DNA of 64,000 nucleotides from Porphyra umbilicalis (GCA_002049455.2 KV918930.1:1-64000); one strand, 5' to 3'; shown: positions 35,210-44,964, counted from the first letter of the stretch. A program made the numbers and translations. The notes: generated from the letters alone by a model not told the origin.

Positions 35210-36107
35210 GTACAACGGGGTTTGTTGGCGGGGTGGTTCGGTGTCATTGCTCTCGCCGAAGAGAGCGGCGGGGGTGGCACGTGTCTGCTCCGGTTGCAAC
35301 TCTGATAGGGAAAATGATCCTCGCCTTTCTTTTATCTGCCAGACCTTGGTAGCTCTTTGTCGTCACCACCGCGCAATAGCTTCTGCTACGCCTGGGGAGA
35401 GACAATCTCCCAATCGAGCCGACGTTATTGTTTCCGCCTTCGACCTGACTACGACGACTCCTACTGTTGGAAGCAGTCTCACTCGCGGCTCTGCTGCATG
35501 GATGGACGGGGAGAACGCGGATGACGATGGTGACTGGGGCCTGCTCCCGACTGGCCCCGTGGTTTTTTTTTCTCGGCATGTTCCACTGCACGATTGTCAT
35601 TATCGTCGTTGTCTGGTCCTCAGTCTTCTGTTTTCCCCTAGTCGGTTTTCGGATTGTTCTCCACCACAAGACTCTTTTTCCTGTTGTCCGCCAATCGGGC
35701 TCATAATTGTCCTCCACCGCAACACCATGACCTGTTCTTCAACCCAGAGAAGGTTGCAGAGCAGGTGAAACAACCACCGTATCGACACCCGTAGACACTT
35801 CGTGAGACGGACATCATCGTTGCCGTGAGTGGTTAAGCAACTACTCCCCGCAGTGTCGAGCGAGCGGCCATAAACAAGAGTTTGCTCGCTGTCATTCAAG
35901 AGTCAACACCGGCACGCACCTACCTTACGCCGCTACTGACGCCGAGAACACCAAAAAGGACACGGCCATAGCACCTTCCAACCTACGGTGCGGCCAACAT
36001 CCGCCGACACGCAGCCCTTCCCGCTTCCAGTCCAATCTCACTCCATACATGGAAGGCACACCACCGGACGGCCCCGTTCATGGGTCTACCGTGCCCCCAC
36101 ACAACCG
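35210..36107. other. Intergenic region
   Basis: This lies between the 3' end of the AMBRA1-like gene and the 3' end of the convergent minus-strand coiled-coil gene. It is moderately AT-rich, with T-runs near 35565 and no recognisable gene. Confidence 0.5.
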
Positions 36108-36854
36108 TCATCCTCCCCTGCCACCACCACCCCCAACAGCTCCCTCTTCCCGCCCCTCTGCAAGTCGCATAAACAAATAATCGGTCGTGCGCCGCAGCGA
36201 CGCCACCTCTGCACGCAGCGCGCGACGGCGGCGGGACGCGGCGCTACCGCCCTTGCCGCCATCCCCCGACCCACCGCCGCTGCCGAACCAGGACGCCCAC
36301 CCCCCAGCGACGCCGCCCCCTCCCCCAACCTCCTTGGCCGCCTCCTTGGCGCCCCCGCAGGTGGCCACGACGAGCACGTCGCGCAGGACGTCGAGGTGCC
36401 GCTCCAGCGCGCGCACGCGCACCTCAAGAATCCCACACCTGCACGCGTCGCCCGCACAAGGCACACTGTCGCCGCCGCTGTCGCTGCCGCCGCCGCCGCC
36501 GCCGCCGCCACCGACGTCGTCCAGTGCTGCGGGCCGGTCGTGGGAACTATACTGAAGGGCGGGGGAGGACGGAGCCGACAGAGTCGGCAGGTCATCCGAC
36601 GCACGGCTGCGCGAGCCAAACGTCGCGCCGCGGCGGAGGCGGGGCCGCCGTACCCCGCCAGCAGTGGCGGGGGCGGCGGCAATAGCAATAGTCGGCCTGA
36701 CGTTGCCGTCCTGGCCCGCACCGCCACCGCCGCCAACGCCGCTGCTGCCCACCGCGCCGCCGGGGGGGTCCAGCTGCATGGACGGCCGAGCCGCGAACGA
36801 GGCGCCCCGCCGCAGAGGCGGGCGAGAGCCGGGGAGGTGTGGGCCGTGGGACAT
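36108..36854 (-). CDS. Small coiled-coil protein, host gene
   Basis: A 248-residue frame starts at MSHGPHLPGSRPP. Its codons end almost uniformly in G or C where the protein is structured (around 36330-36430), which favours this strand over the plus-strand frame across it. The N-terminal half is disordered (RRGASFAAR, RRGATFGSRSR, SAPSSPALQYSS: possible phosphorylation-type repeats). After a poly-Gly stretch come two helical, leucine-rich segments, GILEVRVRALERHLDVLRDV (~residues 140-170) and RRRRALRAEVASLRRTTDYL (~205-230). No known family is recognised. It is convergent with the AMBRA1-like gene. The 30-bp motif seen 763 bp upstream of that gene lies 229 bp upstream here, in the same sense relative to the gene. 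Confidence 0.55.
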   Translation of the reverse strand: MSHGPHLPGSRPPLRRGASFAARPSMQLDPPGGAVGSSGVGGGGGAGQDGNVRPTIAIAAAPATAGGVRRPRLRRGATFGSRSRASDDLPTLSAPSSPALQYSSHDRPAALDDVGGGGGGGGGSDSGGDSVPCAGDACRCGILEVRVRALERHLDVLRDVLVVATCGGAKEAAKEVGGGGGVAGGWASWFGSGGGSGDGGKGGSAASRRRRALRAEVASLRRTTDYLFMRLAEGREEGAVGGGGGRGG

Positions 36855-37082
36855 GGTGCAGGCAGGAACGGGGGGGAGGGGGTCGAGAGCGGGCCGGAGT
36901 TCCGGGCAGGGGAGACCACGCAAGGCGCCGGCCCGGTTGCCGAGGGGGCGTGCGAGGCGTGGCGGATGGGGGGTCGGCGGTTGTGGGCGCCGGGGCGGCG
37001 ACCACGGCGCAGTGCGAGCATATGCCCGTGCACGAGAACTGACAGCCCTGGCCCGAACTGGCTTAGCTATTTGACACGCTCA

Positions 37083-37112
37083 AAGTAACTGAAAACGCGT
37101 TCGCGGAAATAC
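37083..37112 (-). promoter_or_regulatory. 30-bp motif shared with 31793-31822
   Basis: On the minus strand it contains TTTCCGCGAACGCG and ends TTTCAGTTACTT. It matches 31793-31822 at 26 of 30 positions and lies 229 bp upstream of the coiled-coil gene start. It may be a shared promoter element or a pair of old inverted repeat ends. Confidence 0.4.
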
Positions 37113-37191
37113 GCTGAACTGGTTCACAGCATACGAAGCAGCCCGACGACGAGCCCACGCGACCGACCCCCCTCGAGCGGCCGAGCGTTTA

Positions 37192-37219
37192 GGGCAATCC
37201 CAACAACGTCGGCCCCATC
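37192..37219 (+). repeat. Element A left terminal inverted repeat
   Basis: Matches 46667-46694 in inverted orientation with one mismatch. TSD TTA lies immediately outside. Similarity to the right end of element B continues inward for about 200 bp (for example AAACGTGTCTC followed by TATTAAGGAAAT). Confidence 0.9.
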
Positions 37220-37727
37220 TCATATTCGTTACACGTTGTGCCACGAAGCAGAAACGTGTCTCTTTATTAAGGAAATGGGGCCACTGGGCATTTCTGTCAA
37301 CGTGATCGACCCCATTCTGGCCTTCAATGGTCATGATGGAATCCTGGAAGTACGAGACAACTCCGAAGCGCAAAAATGGGGCGGGCGTTGGACCTGCCCC
37401 ATTCGTGAAGCGAAATGGGGCAGGTCCGGCGTCGGCCCCAATGCGTTCTGTGCTCTCATTGGTGGAGTGTAACCAAACATGTATTACTATATATTGGTTG
37501 AGCGCGCAACGTGTGTTGGGATGATCTTGACCAGTTTTGAAAGATAATGGCGCGGACCTGCACTCTTTGGCGATGAGGCCCGACCTCAGCATTCGAGAGC
37601 GGTCCAAAAGCTTTCGTCCATTGAACCAGGCTGATAGCGCAGGTGGTTGGCGTCTCGTGATTCGATTCCGACGCAGGCCGTCATTGTGGGCCGCGTGGGA
37701 CGGGATCGTCAGAAATATCGACACGCC

Positions 37728-38575
37728 GAACGGGAGTCGCTCCCGTTCACCCTTCAGTTCGGGGGCGTTGCCCCGAACGGGAGTTTCTCCCGTTCTAGAC
37801 GAGTTCGGGGTAGCCGAGGTCCCGGTCACGAGGGTCTATGGCATCAACTTACATTTTCGCGTAGGAAGCGTGTCAATTCTACCAGTTCTGGACCGGAAGT
37901 ATCGATGGATCTTCAAGTACACTTCGAGCGCTGAGGTGCGACGTCTCCTTCGACCCTCGATCATCTGACGTTGCTTCGCGGCGGTTCCTACTCGTGGGGC
38001 GACGACGAGCACGAGGGGGGGGTGCATCGTGAGGCAAACTCTGCTGCTCACAGCTGTATTGACTACACATTGAACGGTTTTTCGGGATGCTCTTAGCCCT
38101 GAACCCTTCGGCAGGGAAGGTACGGCTTTTGATATGGTGATGGGCTGTCGCGCCTGCTGAGACCAAGTCTGTGCCCGACGCAATCGGATCGCACGAAGAA
38201 GATGAGTCGCACCTGTGGTCGCGACGACGGCGAGTCGGAGAAATTGCAATGCCAACCGAGCTGTAAATGTACTGATATAGATGAAACTCCGAGCCCCGGG
38301 TGATAAGATCCAGTTGTAGACCTCGCAGAAGCATGGTTATGTCCATCCTACACGACCAAGCCAGCCTATTGGCCTGCATTAGCTGAGATTTCAAAAATGT
38401 CATCGAGACTATCTCACGACTGCAAGCGTTTTGGTCAGAGCCTGGCATCGATTGTCCCGAACGGGAGTTTCTCCCGTTCTTGCTTCCGTTTGCGAACGGG
38501 AGGGAGAACGGGAGTCGCTCCCGTTCGGACTGCCTCCGAACGGGACCCCCGTTCGGCCTCCCGTTCTAGATGCAG
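37728..38575. repeat. Two clusters of perfect short hairpins
   Basis: The palindrome GAACGGGAG-3 nt-CTCCCGTTC occurs at 37728-37748 (loop TCG), 37775-37795 (loop TTT), 38459-38479 (loop TTT) and 38506-38526 (loop TCG). Related hairpins flank them: TTCGGGG with CCCCGAA at 37758-37777, and CCGAACGGG with CCCGTTCGG at 38537-38557. Intervening sequence is not repetitive. They lie in the leader of element A upstream of the transposase and could be a nested palindromic element or structured RNA/protein sites. Confidence 0.75.
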
Positions 38576-38727
38576 TCTTTGTGACGATCGGACATGTGGC
38601 TCAGGCAGGCGTGGAGTGGGACTCTCTCTCGCCTCGTGACCCCCGATCTGGGCTCTTGAGGGCCTGTTGGCGTGGGGACGATGGATGGTTCGCGTGGCGC
38701 CATCACGACCATGCGGTCGTTAGGTTG

Positions 38728-39185
38728 TGGCGGGCCGCCCACCACTGATACAGCGCCACTGAGGGGGGGGGCGGCGGTTGAACGAGATCGCGCGGGCGGC
38801 CTGGTCCCACACCCACACAGATATTTTGAGGTGGCAGGCCGCCCCACACTGCGTCAGAGCCTCTGGAGGGGGGGGGGGGGTCGGAGGGGATCGCGCGTGG
38901 CCCCTGGGCGGGCACCCGCACAGAGATTTGCATGTGGCAGGCGGTGCGCCACCGCACCCAGAGCTATTTGAGAGGGGGGGGGGGGGTGGCCGGCGGCCGC
39001 GGGTCGCCTCCTGGCTCGTGCGCGGCCCAATCGGGGAGGTTGGTGGTCCGCCACCACCCACAGTGCCTTTCAGTGGGGGTGCGGCGGTCGATCCTGGACC
39101 ACGCGGTGCCTCGTTGGCTCCCGCGCATCCTTTTCGGGGGTGGGGGTGGTCCACCACTGCGCACAGTGCCTTTTGAGAGGGGGGG
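38728..39185. repeat. ~104-bp tandem repeat, about 4.5 copies
   Basis: Units starting TGGCGGGCCGCC / TGGCAGGCCGCC begin near 38728, 38832, 38935, 39041 and 39144. Each holds a G run of 8-13 bases and a CACAGA/CACAGT word. Copies are diverged. The array sits ~300 bp upstream of the transposase start. Confidence 0.8.
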
Positions 39186-39497
39186 GCTCGGTCCGTCGCT
39201 CCTCAGTCCGCGCTGCCGCACCGTGCACACACCCGACCCATCGACGTCGCGCCCATCGTTGTGACGCGTCCGGCCATTACCTGCATCGTCGGCCCCCCGC
39301 TACTCTGTTGCCCTGTTCCTCGTCCACGACGTGCCCGCTTCGCCCGCACGTTCCCTGTCGTCGGCTTGAGACGCACGATCCGCGCACCCGCCTCACTTTC
39401 TTTGATACCCCACCATGTTTACGACCCCTATCCTTGTGTCCCGTGCTCCACCACCATCTGCCCGCGCTCGCCCGCGACCCTCCCCTCCGCTGCTGGC

Positions 39498-41030
39498 ATG
39501 GAAGCTGCCGAGACGGGGCTGTCCAGCGCTGCCTCTCTCCTGGCCAAGGAAGATGGCGCCGTCGTTTGCGCTGCGGTGCAATCCCACATGGGCCTGCTGA
39601 TGCTGATTCGACGACGGTCGCGCGCCGCCCGCGGACACCGCCGTCGCCACTACCGCGGTTCTGTTCCTGGGCGTCGGCCCAACAAGCGGCGTGACTTTGC
39701 CGCTGGCCTGTTCAAAATCCAGCGGGACTACTTCGGGGTCAACGCGGAGCCGCCGATCTACGACGACCGTGATTTCGAGACGCGCTTCCGTGTGCCGCGC
39801 AGTGTGCTTCGGCGCATCTACCTGGCCGTCAAGGACGAGCCGTTCTTCCAGCTGCGCATGAACGCGACGGGTCACCTGCAGGCGCACCCGCTGCAAAAGG
39901 TCGTGGCCGCCTTCCGCGTCATCGCGTACGGCGAGGCGGCCGACCGGTCGGACGAGTACGTGCGCCTTTCTCGCTCGACCGTGGCGCAGGCGACGAAGCT
40001 TCTCCTAGAATTCATCATGCGGCGGTGGGCATCGACCTACCTACGCCGTCCCAACCAGTCGGAGCTCAAGGCTATGATGGCGCGCAACGCAGAGCGCGGC
40101 TTTCCCGGCTGTATGGGCTCGCTGGACTGTACCCACTGGGAGTGGCATCAGTGCCCGACGGGCATGGCGGGCGCGTACCAGAGCCGGAAGGGCTCGCGCG
40201 GCGTTGTCGTCGAGGCTGTATGCGACGAGGACCTGTGGATTTGGCACCTGTTTGTCGGTGCTCCCGGCAGTTTGAACGACATCAACGTTTTGAACCAGTC
40301 GTCTCTCTACCTAGACGTCACGGCAGGCCGGTGGCCGCCGCGGGGCGTGACGTTTACCGTGAATGGGACCACCCGCACGCTACCTTACTACCTTGTCGAC
40401 GGCATCTACCCTCGCTACGCGTTCCTAGTGTCCCCACACCCCATGCATATGACCGACGAGGACAAGACGTTCAACCGGCTGCAGAAGGCCATTCGCAAGG
40501 ACGTTGAGCGGCTGTTTGGCGTTCTGACACAGCGTTTTCACATCACCTTGCACCCAGGACGGTACCGCTCCGTGAAGCAGCTGATCACCACGTACAAGGC
40601 GGTCTGTATTTTGCACAACATGTGCGTGGAGAGCCGTCCAGATTGCTTTTTGAGCCGCCGCAGAGGGGCAGGGGGGACTAACGAGGGAGGGGGTGCGGGT
40701 GGTGAGGGTGAGGGTCCTGCAGGCGCGGCTGCTGCCGCCGCGGGGGGTCATGATGGAAACGACGGTGGGGCGGAGGATGGTGGCGCTACTGCCGCCGGGG
40801 GACCTGCGCCTGGCGGCGGCGGCGCCGCCGGCCCGGCCGACGCTGTCGATGCTGCTAACCCGCCCCCCGCATTGAACGCTGTGGGGCAGCCGCCCGCGGG
40901 CGGCATGTTTGCTGTCTTTGATGCTTGGGGCGAGACTCGCAACCCCACCGAACACGCTCAACTCCGTGCCGACCTGACGGCGCACGTGTGGAGCGACCGC
41001 GGCGAGCTGCTGGCCCCCTATGTTTTCTAG
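39498..41030 (+). CDS. PIF/Harbinger DDE transposase (element A)
   Basis: An intact 510-residue transposase of the plant PIF/Harbinger nuclease family (DDE_Tnp_4/Plant_tran type), which cuts and rejoins transposon ends in the nucleus together with its SANT-type partner. The catalytic triad is visible: D210 in GSLDCTHWEW, D261 in GSLNDINVL and E337 in KDVERLFGVL. The start MEAAETGLSS is supported by element B, whose copy begins MDGKEEEFSATATLLAEDDG at the same place. Basic stretch RRHYRGSVPGRRPNKRRDF at ~48-70 could be a nuclear signal. After the nuclease domain (about 80-400) comes a Gly/Ala/Pro-rich disordered linker, then a conserved tail (FDAWGETRNPTEHAQLRADL) also present in B. It converges on the SANT gene. 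Its 3' end is followed by the double T-tract at 41051. It looks functional. Confidence 0.93.
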   Translation: MEAAETGLSSAASLLAKEDGAVVCAAVQSHMGLLMLIRRRSRAARGHRRRHYRGSVPGRRPNKRRDFAAGLFKIQRDYFGVNAEPPIYDDRDFETRFRVPRSVLRRIYLAVKDEPFFQLRMNATGHLQAHPLQKVVAAFRVIAYGEAADRSDEYVRLSRSTVAQATKLLLEFIMRRWASTYLRRPNQSELKAMMARNAERGFPGCMGSLDCTHWEWHQCPTGMAGAYQSRKGSRGVVVEAVCDEDLWIWHLFVGAPGSLNDINVLNQSSLYLDVTAGRWPPRGVTFTVNGTTRTLPYYLVDGIYPRYAFLVSPHPMHMTDEDKTFNRLQKAIRKDVERLFGVLTQRFHITLHPGRYRSVKQLITTYKAVCILHNMCVESRPDCFLSRRRGAGGTNEGGGAGGEGEGPAGAAAAAAGGHDGNDGGAEDGGATAAGGPAPGGGGAAGPADAVDAANPPPALNAVGQPPAGGMFAVFDAWGETRNPTEHAQLRADLTAHVWSDRGELLAPYVF

Positions 41031-41050
41031 AGCAGCTGTATGGTTACACA

Positions 41051-41090
41051 AAGGTTTTTTTTTCCCCATTGGGCAGGGTTTTTTTTTCCT
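41051..41090 (+). terminator. Double T-tract motif after transposase A
   Basis: The sense strand reads GGTTTTTTTTTCCCC, a short spacer, then CAGGGTTTTTTTTTCC, starting 20 bp after the stop codon. The same motif follows all four transposon genes in this window. A role in transcript end formation is inference. Confidence 0.6.
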
Positions 41091-42510
41091 TGACATGGTA
41101 GTCCATTGTGTGTCCCGGTAGGTCTGAGCCAGTTGGAACGCACGCGCGCGGATCCGGAAAAACGGAACAGGACAAGCAGTCGCCCGCGGGCGGCGTGCAC
41201 AGAGATGCGATGGTCGCACGCGGGAGCGGTTGGCCGCGCGGAGGGGCGCCAACAGGCGGCGCTGGTGGTGCCGGCCGACCCGCACGTGCCGCCGCCAGTC
41301 GCCACCGAAGGGCCGGCTGCGACCGTGAGGAGAGGCGCAGAGCGCCGCGCTCCCGTCGGCGGTGCCCGGGGAGCCAACGACGCACCGATGGCAGCTGGGG
41401 CCACCGGCTCCTGGGAGGACGCGCCGGCGCTCGCGGCCAGGGGCAGCGCGCACGACGACACGCAGCCGCTCGCGGGCGGCGGCGGGCTCTGCTCTGACGA
41501 GCTGCTGGCCTTGGGAACGACGGGCCAACAGCAGCGTGGTCTTCGACAAAGACACGGAAACCTTCGGCGGCAGGCCACTGACGCTTTGGGTTTTTACAAA
41601 GAGAACGGGTGTTCATTGGCTGCACGACACTAATTTTAATAAACTTTTTGTTGAAGCTTGGAACTACAGTCGGATCTGTCCTAGTATAGACGAAATCACA
41701 ATCCAAAACGCCGGAAATGCCGGCGTTCGACCAATGAGCACAAAACAGCTGAATACTATATTTGCTTTTCAGCCGTACTCTCGATGAAACACCTTCGCTG
41801 TTGTCGGTGGGGCCGTCCACCGCGATGGCTTCGCGGTGGCTTCGCAACGCTGGAAACGGCCCCCGGGGGCCCTGTCCCGAGAAGGCCGCTGCGGCCACAG
41901 CCGCCGCGGCTGCCCTCCTGCTGCGCCACAGCGCCGCCGTCCCTGCCGCCAGCCGCGGCCGCCGCCCCTCTCCGCAGGCGAGGGTGGGCGACAGCGGGGG
42001 TGGCGTCAGCGGCAGGGGCGCCGGCGGCGGCGGCAGAGGTGTTGGCGGTCGCGGCGGTGGCCGCCGCCTTACCGAGGAGCTGCGGCGCCTGCTGCGCCTG
42101 CGGCGCCCCGCCCTGACGCGCCGCCTGCATCACATTGATGTCAAGCGGCAAGCGGCGGGGCGCGCGTGTAGCCGCCGCTCCCTCGGCGTCGTGCGTCGGC
42201 GCGGAGCCGAGGAGCGGCACGCGGCGCGGCGGCAGCGCATCGCGCTCCAGCGGGGCGGGGCGCATCGCTCGCCGCCGGGAAGCAGCGCAGGTCCACACCG
42301 CGCGTTACCCCACGCGCCGCGCCCTGGTCGGCCGCTGCGACGGAGATGTGCGCGCATGTCGCGCGCGCGGGGGGGGGGCCGCGTGTCTAGCTGGTGCGGA
42401 GGATGCGACTCGGGCCGGAAAAGAATGCGGGGGGTGCGGGGGGTCATAGGCAAGCGCTGCGCGCCAGGTCCTTTTCATTCCGCACGTGGGCAAGCAATGA
42501 TACTTGTGTA
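41091..42510. other. Inter-gene interval of element A
   Basis: 1.4 kb between the two T-tract motifs. 41100-41580 is GC-rich with several overlapping frames. 41585-41820 is AT-rich with CCAATGAG. From 41824 an ATG opens a plus frame to 42511 of Ala/Arg/Gly-rich sequence (MASRWLRNAGNGPRG) without recognisable family; an overlapping minus frame (41756-42298) is similarly open. This is the position where element B carries its histone gene. I cannot say which frame, if any, is coding. Confidence 0.4.
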
Positions 42511-42547
42511 GGAAAAAAAAAACCCTGCCCAACGGGGAAAAAAAACC
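42511..42547 (-). terminator. Double T-tract motif after SANT gene A
   Basis: On the minus strand it reads GGTTTTTTTTCCCC, a short spacer, then CAGGGTTTTTTTTTTCC, about 64 bp after the SANT stop codon. Its core GTTGGGCAGGG nearly matches the motif after transposase A (ATTGGGCAGGG). Confidence 0.6.
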
Positions 42548-42610
42548 TATGTCATACTCAACATACACACGCAACACGTCGCACACAAAGGCAACAAACT
42601 ACAGGTCCCT

Positions 42611-44062
42611 CTACTCGGAATCATCGCTGTCGTCCAGCGACTCGCTGTCCTCGTCCAGGTTGCGAGTCGTGTTCGGGCTGCGCGCAAGCTGAGCCGCTGC
42701 TGCCTGCCGCTTGGTCTCCAGCGACCGACGGCCAGCGCCAGTCTTGGCGTGTTGACGCACGCGGGCCGGCGCAGCCTTGGCCGCCGCCGCCGCCGCCAGA
42801 GCAGAGGCTGATGTACCATCAGCACCCAAAGGCGCCGCCAGCGCTCCTCGCCCCGGCGGCGCCCGCGCTCCGGCGGCAGGGCCGGCAGCCGCCCGCACCG
42901 TCCCCGTCGAGTTATCAACACCCAGACCGGCGACGCCGTCGCCCACACCGCCGATAGAGTCGTCAGTCCCCTCACCCCCTCCCACGTCAATAGCAGACGA
43001 GCTCGCCACACCCGCACGCTCCAGCATCTTCTGCGTAATGGCTAAACGGTAACGAGCCGCCTCAGGGGTGTGCCGCATCAGCGGCGAATCAAAAAAGCAA
43101 AGGGCAGTGCGCTCGTGCTGCGCGTCGGTGAGCTTGTGGAGAGCTTCAGTGCTGGCCTTGACCTGAGCGTCCATCTGCACGTCCTCTTGGCGCTGCATCT
43201 TGGCCGCCTTGATGCCGACAGGCCGACCCTGAAAGCCGCCGTTGCGTCGGCTGCGGCCGCTACCGCTGCCGCTGCCACTCTCCTCCTCGTCAGACGACGT
43301 GTCGCCCATAATGTCCATGCCCGAGGCGTCACCGCCGTTGGCGGCGCCGCTAAACTTGTCGCTCTGCCGCAGGACGCGCCAGCACGCGACCCACTTGCAG
43401 TGCGCGACTTTGGCCTTGCGCTTGCGCGTCTTGTTGTCGACCTTGTCCTGGTTGCGGTCCGCTCGGATCGCGTCGTAAACGTCCAGCGAGCAATAGCGCG
43501 CCACAGCGCCGCTGATGAAGTCCTCCTCCGTCGGGTTGCCAGTGGTCGGCATGGCCTTAACAGCCAGGTAGTGCGACGTGAAGGCGCTCACACCCGCCCG
43601 AATGCGCTTAAACTGCTTCTCCAGCGCACTTGGAAGGCGCTCCACTCTCATCGGCCCCTTCCTCCGCACTTTCTTACCCCACACCTTGTGCGCCGTCGCC
43701 CATAGGTTGTCCTTGGTCCGGGCAGTCCCCTTCACCGCGTCGCTCGTCACCTCCAGGTACGCCTCACAGAGGGGCACACGGTCGGCGTCCGTCCACTCCA
43801 GAGCAGACCCCATCCTCTTGGGCAGCGAATACGTCACAGCCGATAGAGAGGCGGCGGGTGGGCAGGGAACAGCTGGGGCGGCCGCCGAGGTACAGGGACG
43901 AGCTGGTAGGTCGGGTCGACAGAGGGATGGTTCCCCTGCAAGACGTACACCGGACGGCTCAGGGGCTCTGCCGACGTCAGCTGCCGCAACGGCTGCGACG
44001 GCGCGGGCCACCAGGTCCACGGCGAGCAGGTGCTCCGTGTGGGCGTCTGGGTCAGCACCCAC
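42611..44062 (-). CDS. SANT/NAM-associated DNA-binding protein (Harbinger second gene, element A)
   Basis: A 483-codon frame. The open frame has no ATG before its conserved N-terminal stretch (VGADPDAHTEHLLAVDLVARA), so it must begin at GTG, be spliced to an upstream exon, or be entered from the overlapping proline-rich frame. Residues ~88-160 form a SANT/Myb-like domain (LEWTDADRVPLCEAYLEV, W121, ALEKQFKRIRAGVSAFTSHY). ~165-235 carry TTGNPTEEDFISGAVARY and a basic KRKAKVAHCKWVACWRVLR. A later block (ALCFFDSPLMRHTPEAARY, ~330-350) resembles the NAM-associated C-terminal domain, and the end is acidic. In PIF/Harbinger elements this partner binds the transposon ends and brings the transposase into the nucleus. 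The frame is intact here, while element B's copy has a stop. Confidence 0.85.
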   Translation of the reverse strand: MGADPDAHTEHLLAVDLVARAVAAVAAADVGRAPEPSGVRLAGEPSLCRPDLPARPCTSAAAPAVPCPPAASLSAVTYSLPKRMGSALEWTDADRVPLCEAYLEVTSDAVKGTARTKDNLWATAHKVWGKKVRRKGPMRVERLPSALEKQFKRIRAGVSAFTSHYLAVKAMPTTGNPTEEDFISGAVARYCSLDVYDAIRADRNQDKVDNKTRKRKAKVAHCKWVACWRVLRQSDKFSGAANGGDASGMDIMGDTSSDEEESGSGSGSGRSRRNGGFQGRPVGIKAAKMQRQEDVQMDAQVKASTEALHKLTDAQHERTALCFFDSPLMRHTPEAARYRLAITQKMLERAGVASSSAIDVGGGEGTDDSIGGVGDGVAGLGVDNSTGTVRAAAGPAAGARAPPGRGALAAPLGADGTSASALAAAAAAKAAPARVRQHAKTGAGRRSLETKRQAAAAQLARSPNTTRNLDEDSESLDDSDDSE

Positions 44063-44964
44063 TGCAGCTCTTGCGTGTCGCCGAGATCTCCGTACTGGTC
44101 GACCCGCCAGGGCGAGGGGGTATCAGGCGCGCGCCAAAGAGGCGCCGGTCGTGAAGCCTCCCAGGTTGGGACTTGGTCGTCGCCCCACGCCTCGCAGGAG
44201 GGAGCCCACCTCCAACTCGGAGGGGGGCCCGCCGGACGACGGGGCAGGGTGCACGGGCGGTCCCAGCCGTCGCCCCTTGGCGAGCTCCAGTCGCCCTGTG
44301 GCGGGCCAGGCGGTGGGCCCCACAGCTGGCGCGGCGGGCTGCGCGGGCGTGAGTTGTCCCGGCCGCCCCTGAAATGGGGCGGACCTCTTGGCGGGCTTAG
44401 GGGAAGACCCGGCGTCGGAGGCCGCGGCGGGCCGGGAGGACCACCAGCCGGCGGGCGCCGAGCGCTCCCACGAACGTCGTTGGGGGAGAATGGCGGGCCC
44501 CTTGTCGGCCGGGGAGGGGCGCCCAAGGGCGGCCGAGGGGGGCTCGGTCGTCGCCAGCCGTCGTTGTCGCCACCGCCACGCGGACCCGCACGCACAGGGC
44601 CAGGAGGGCCGCCGCCAGCACCGCGGTCGTCCCAATCGCCGCGGTAGCGCACGTTCCGCCGTTGCTGCTCACAGTCGTCGCGCTCGCCATGTCGGCGGCC
44701 GCGACCGAGAGGGGAGTGATGCCGCTTAAAAAGCCGGGGTCGCCCGCCCTCTGGAGCAGCACCAAAGCCGGGGGGCGGGCGATGCCCACCCGGCGCCCCG
44801 TGCCGCATGGGCGGAGGAGGGGAAGGAGGGGGAGGCGGGGGAATGTGCCGGTGCTCACAAGCGTCCTTGCAGGGTCTTGGAGGGGGAGGCGGGCACCAGG
44901 TACCGTTACGCTTCCGCTGCGTGCGCCGCCGCAGGGAGTCGTTGGCGCCCTTCCCGCGCGTCAT
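43834..44964 (-). CDS. Proline-rich frame overlapping the SANT gene (element A)
   Basis: An ATG at 44964 opens MTRGKGANDSLRRRTQRKRNG, followed by ~280 residues of Pro/Gly/Arg-rich sequence, ending in PPPLYRL. Element B has the same start (MTRVKGAGDTRRRRAQRLRNG at 48375) and the same ending style (PPPPYRQ), so the frame is probably real and marks the true start of the gene. It overlaps the SANT frame for 229 bp, with the SANT frame in the -1 register, in both elements. It may be an N-terminal exon spliced to the SANT frame, a separate protein, or the upstream half of a frameshifted product. Confidence 0.55.
   Translation of the reverse strand: MTRGKGANDSLRRRTQRKRNGTWCPPPPPRPCKDACEHRHIPPPPPPSPPPPMRHGAPGGHRPPPGFGAAPEGGRPRLFKRHHSPLGRGRRHGERDDCEQQRRNVRYRGDWDDRGAGGGPPGPVRAGPRGGGDNDGWRRPSPPRPPLGAPPRPTRGPPFSPNDVRGSARRPPAGGPPGPPRPPTPGLPLSPPRGPPHFRGGRDNSRPRSPPRQLWGPPPGPPQGDWSSPRGDGWDRPCTLPRRPAGPPPSWRWAPSCEAWGDDQVPTWEASRPAPLWRAPDTPSPWRVDQYGDLGDTQELQWVLTQTPTRSTCSPWTWWPAPSQPLRQLTSAEPLSRPVYVLQGNHPSVDPTYQLVPVPRRPPQLFPAHPPPLYRL

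Noticed and set aside
37083-37112. Treating the 30-bp inverted pair (31793-31822, 37083-37112) as transposon ends
   Set aside because: Similarity stops at once on both sides and no target duplication is visible, so I list it only as a shared motif.
41996-42160. Plus-strand stretch SGRGAGGGGRGVGG...PALTRRL...VKR resembling histone H4 N-terminus
   Set aside because: It lacks the H4 core (no match to the segment after VKRISG, none of the alpha helices), has no ATG before SGRG, and lies in Gly/Arg low complexity. The resemblance is probably chance, despite the H3 gene in element B.
44123-44635. Other long GC-rich frames overlapping the SANT and proline-rich genes
   Set aside because: They are shadows on other frames, not conserved between elements A and B.
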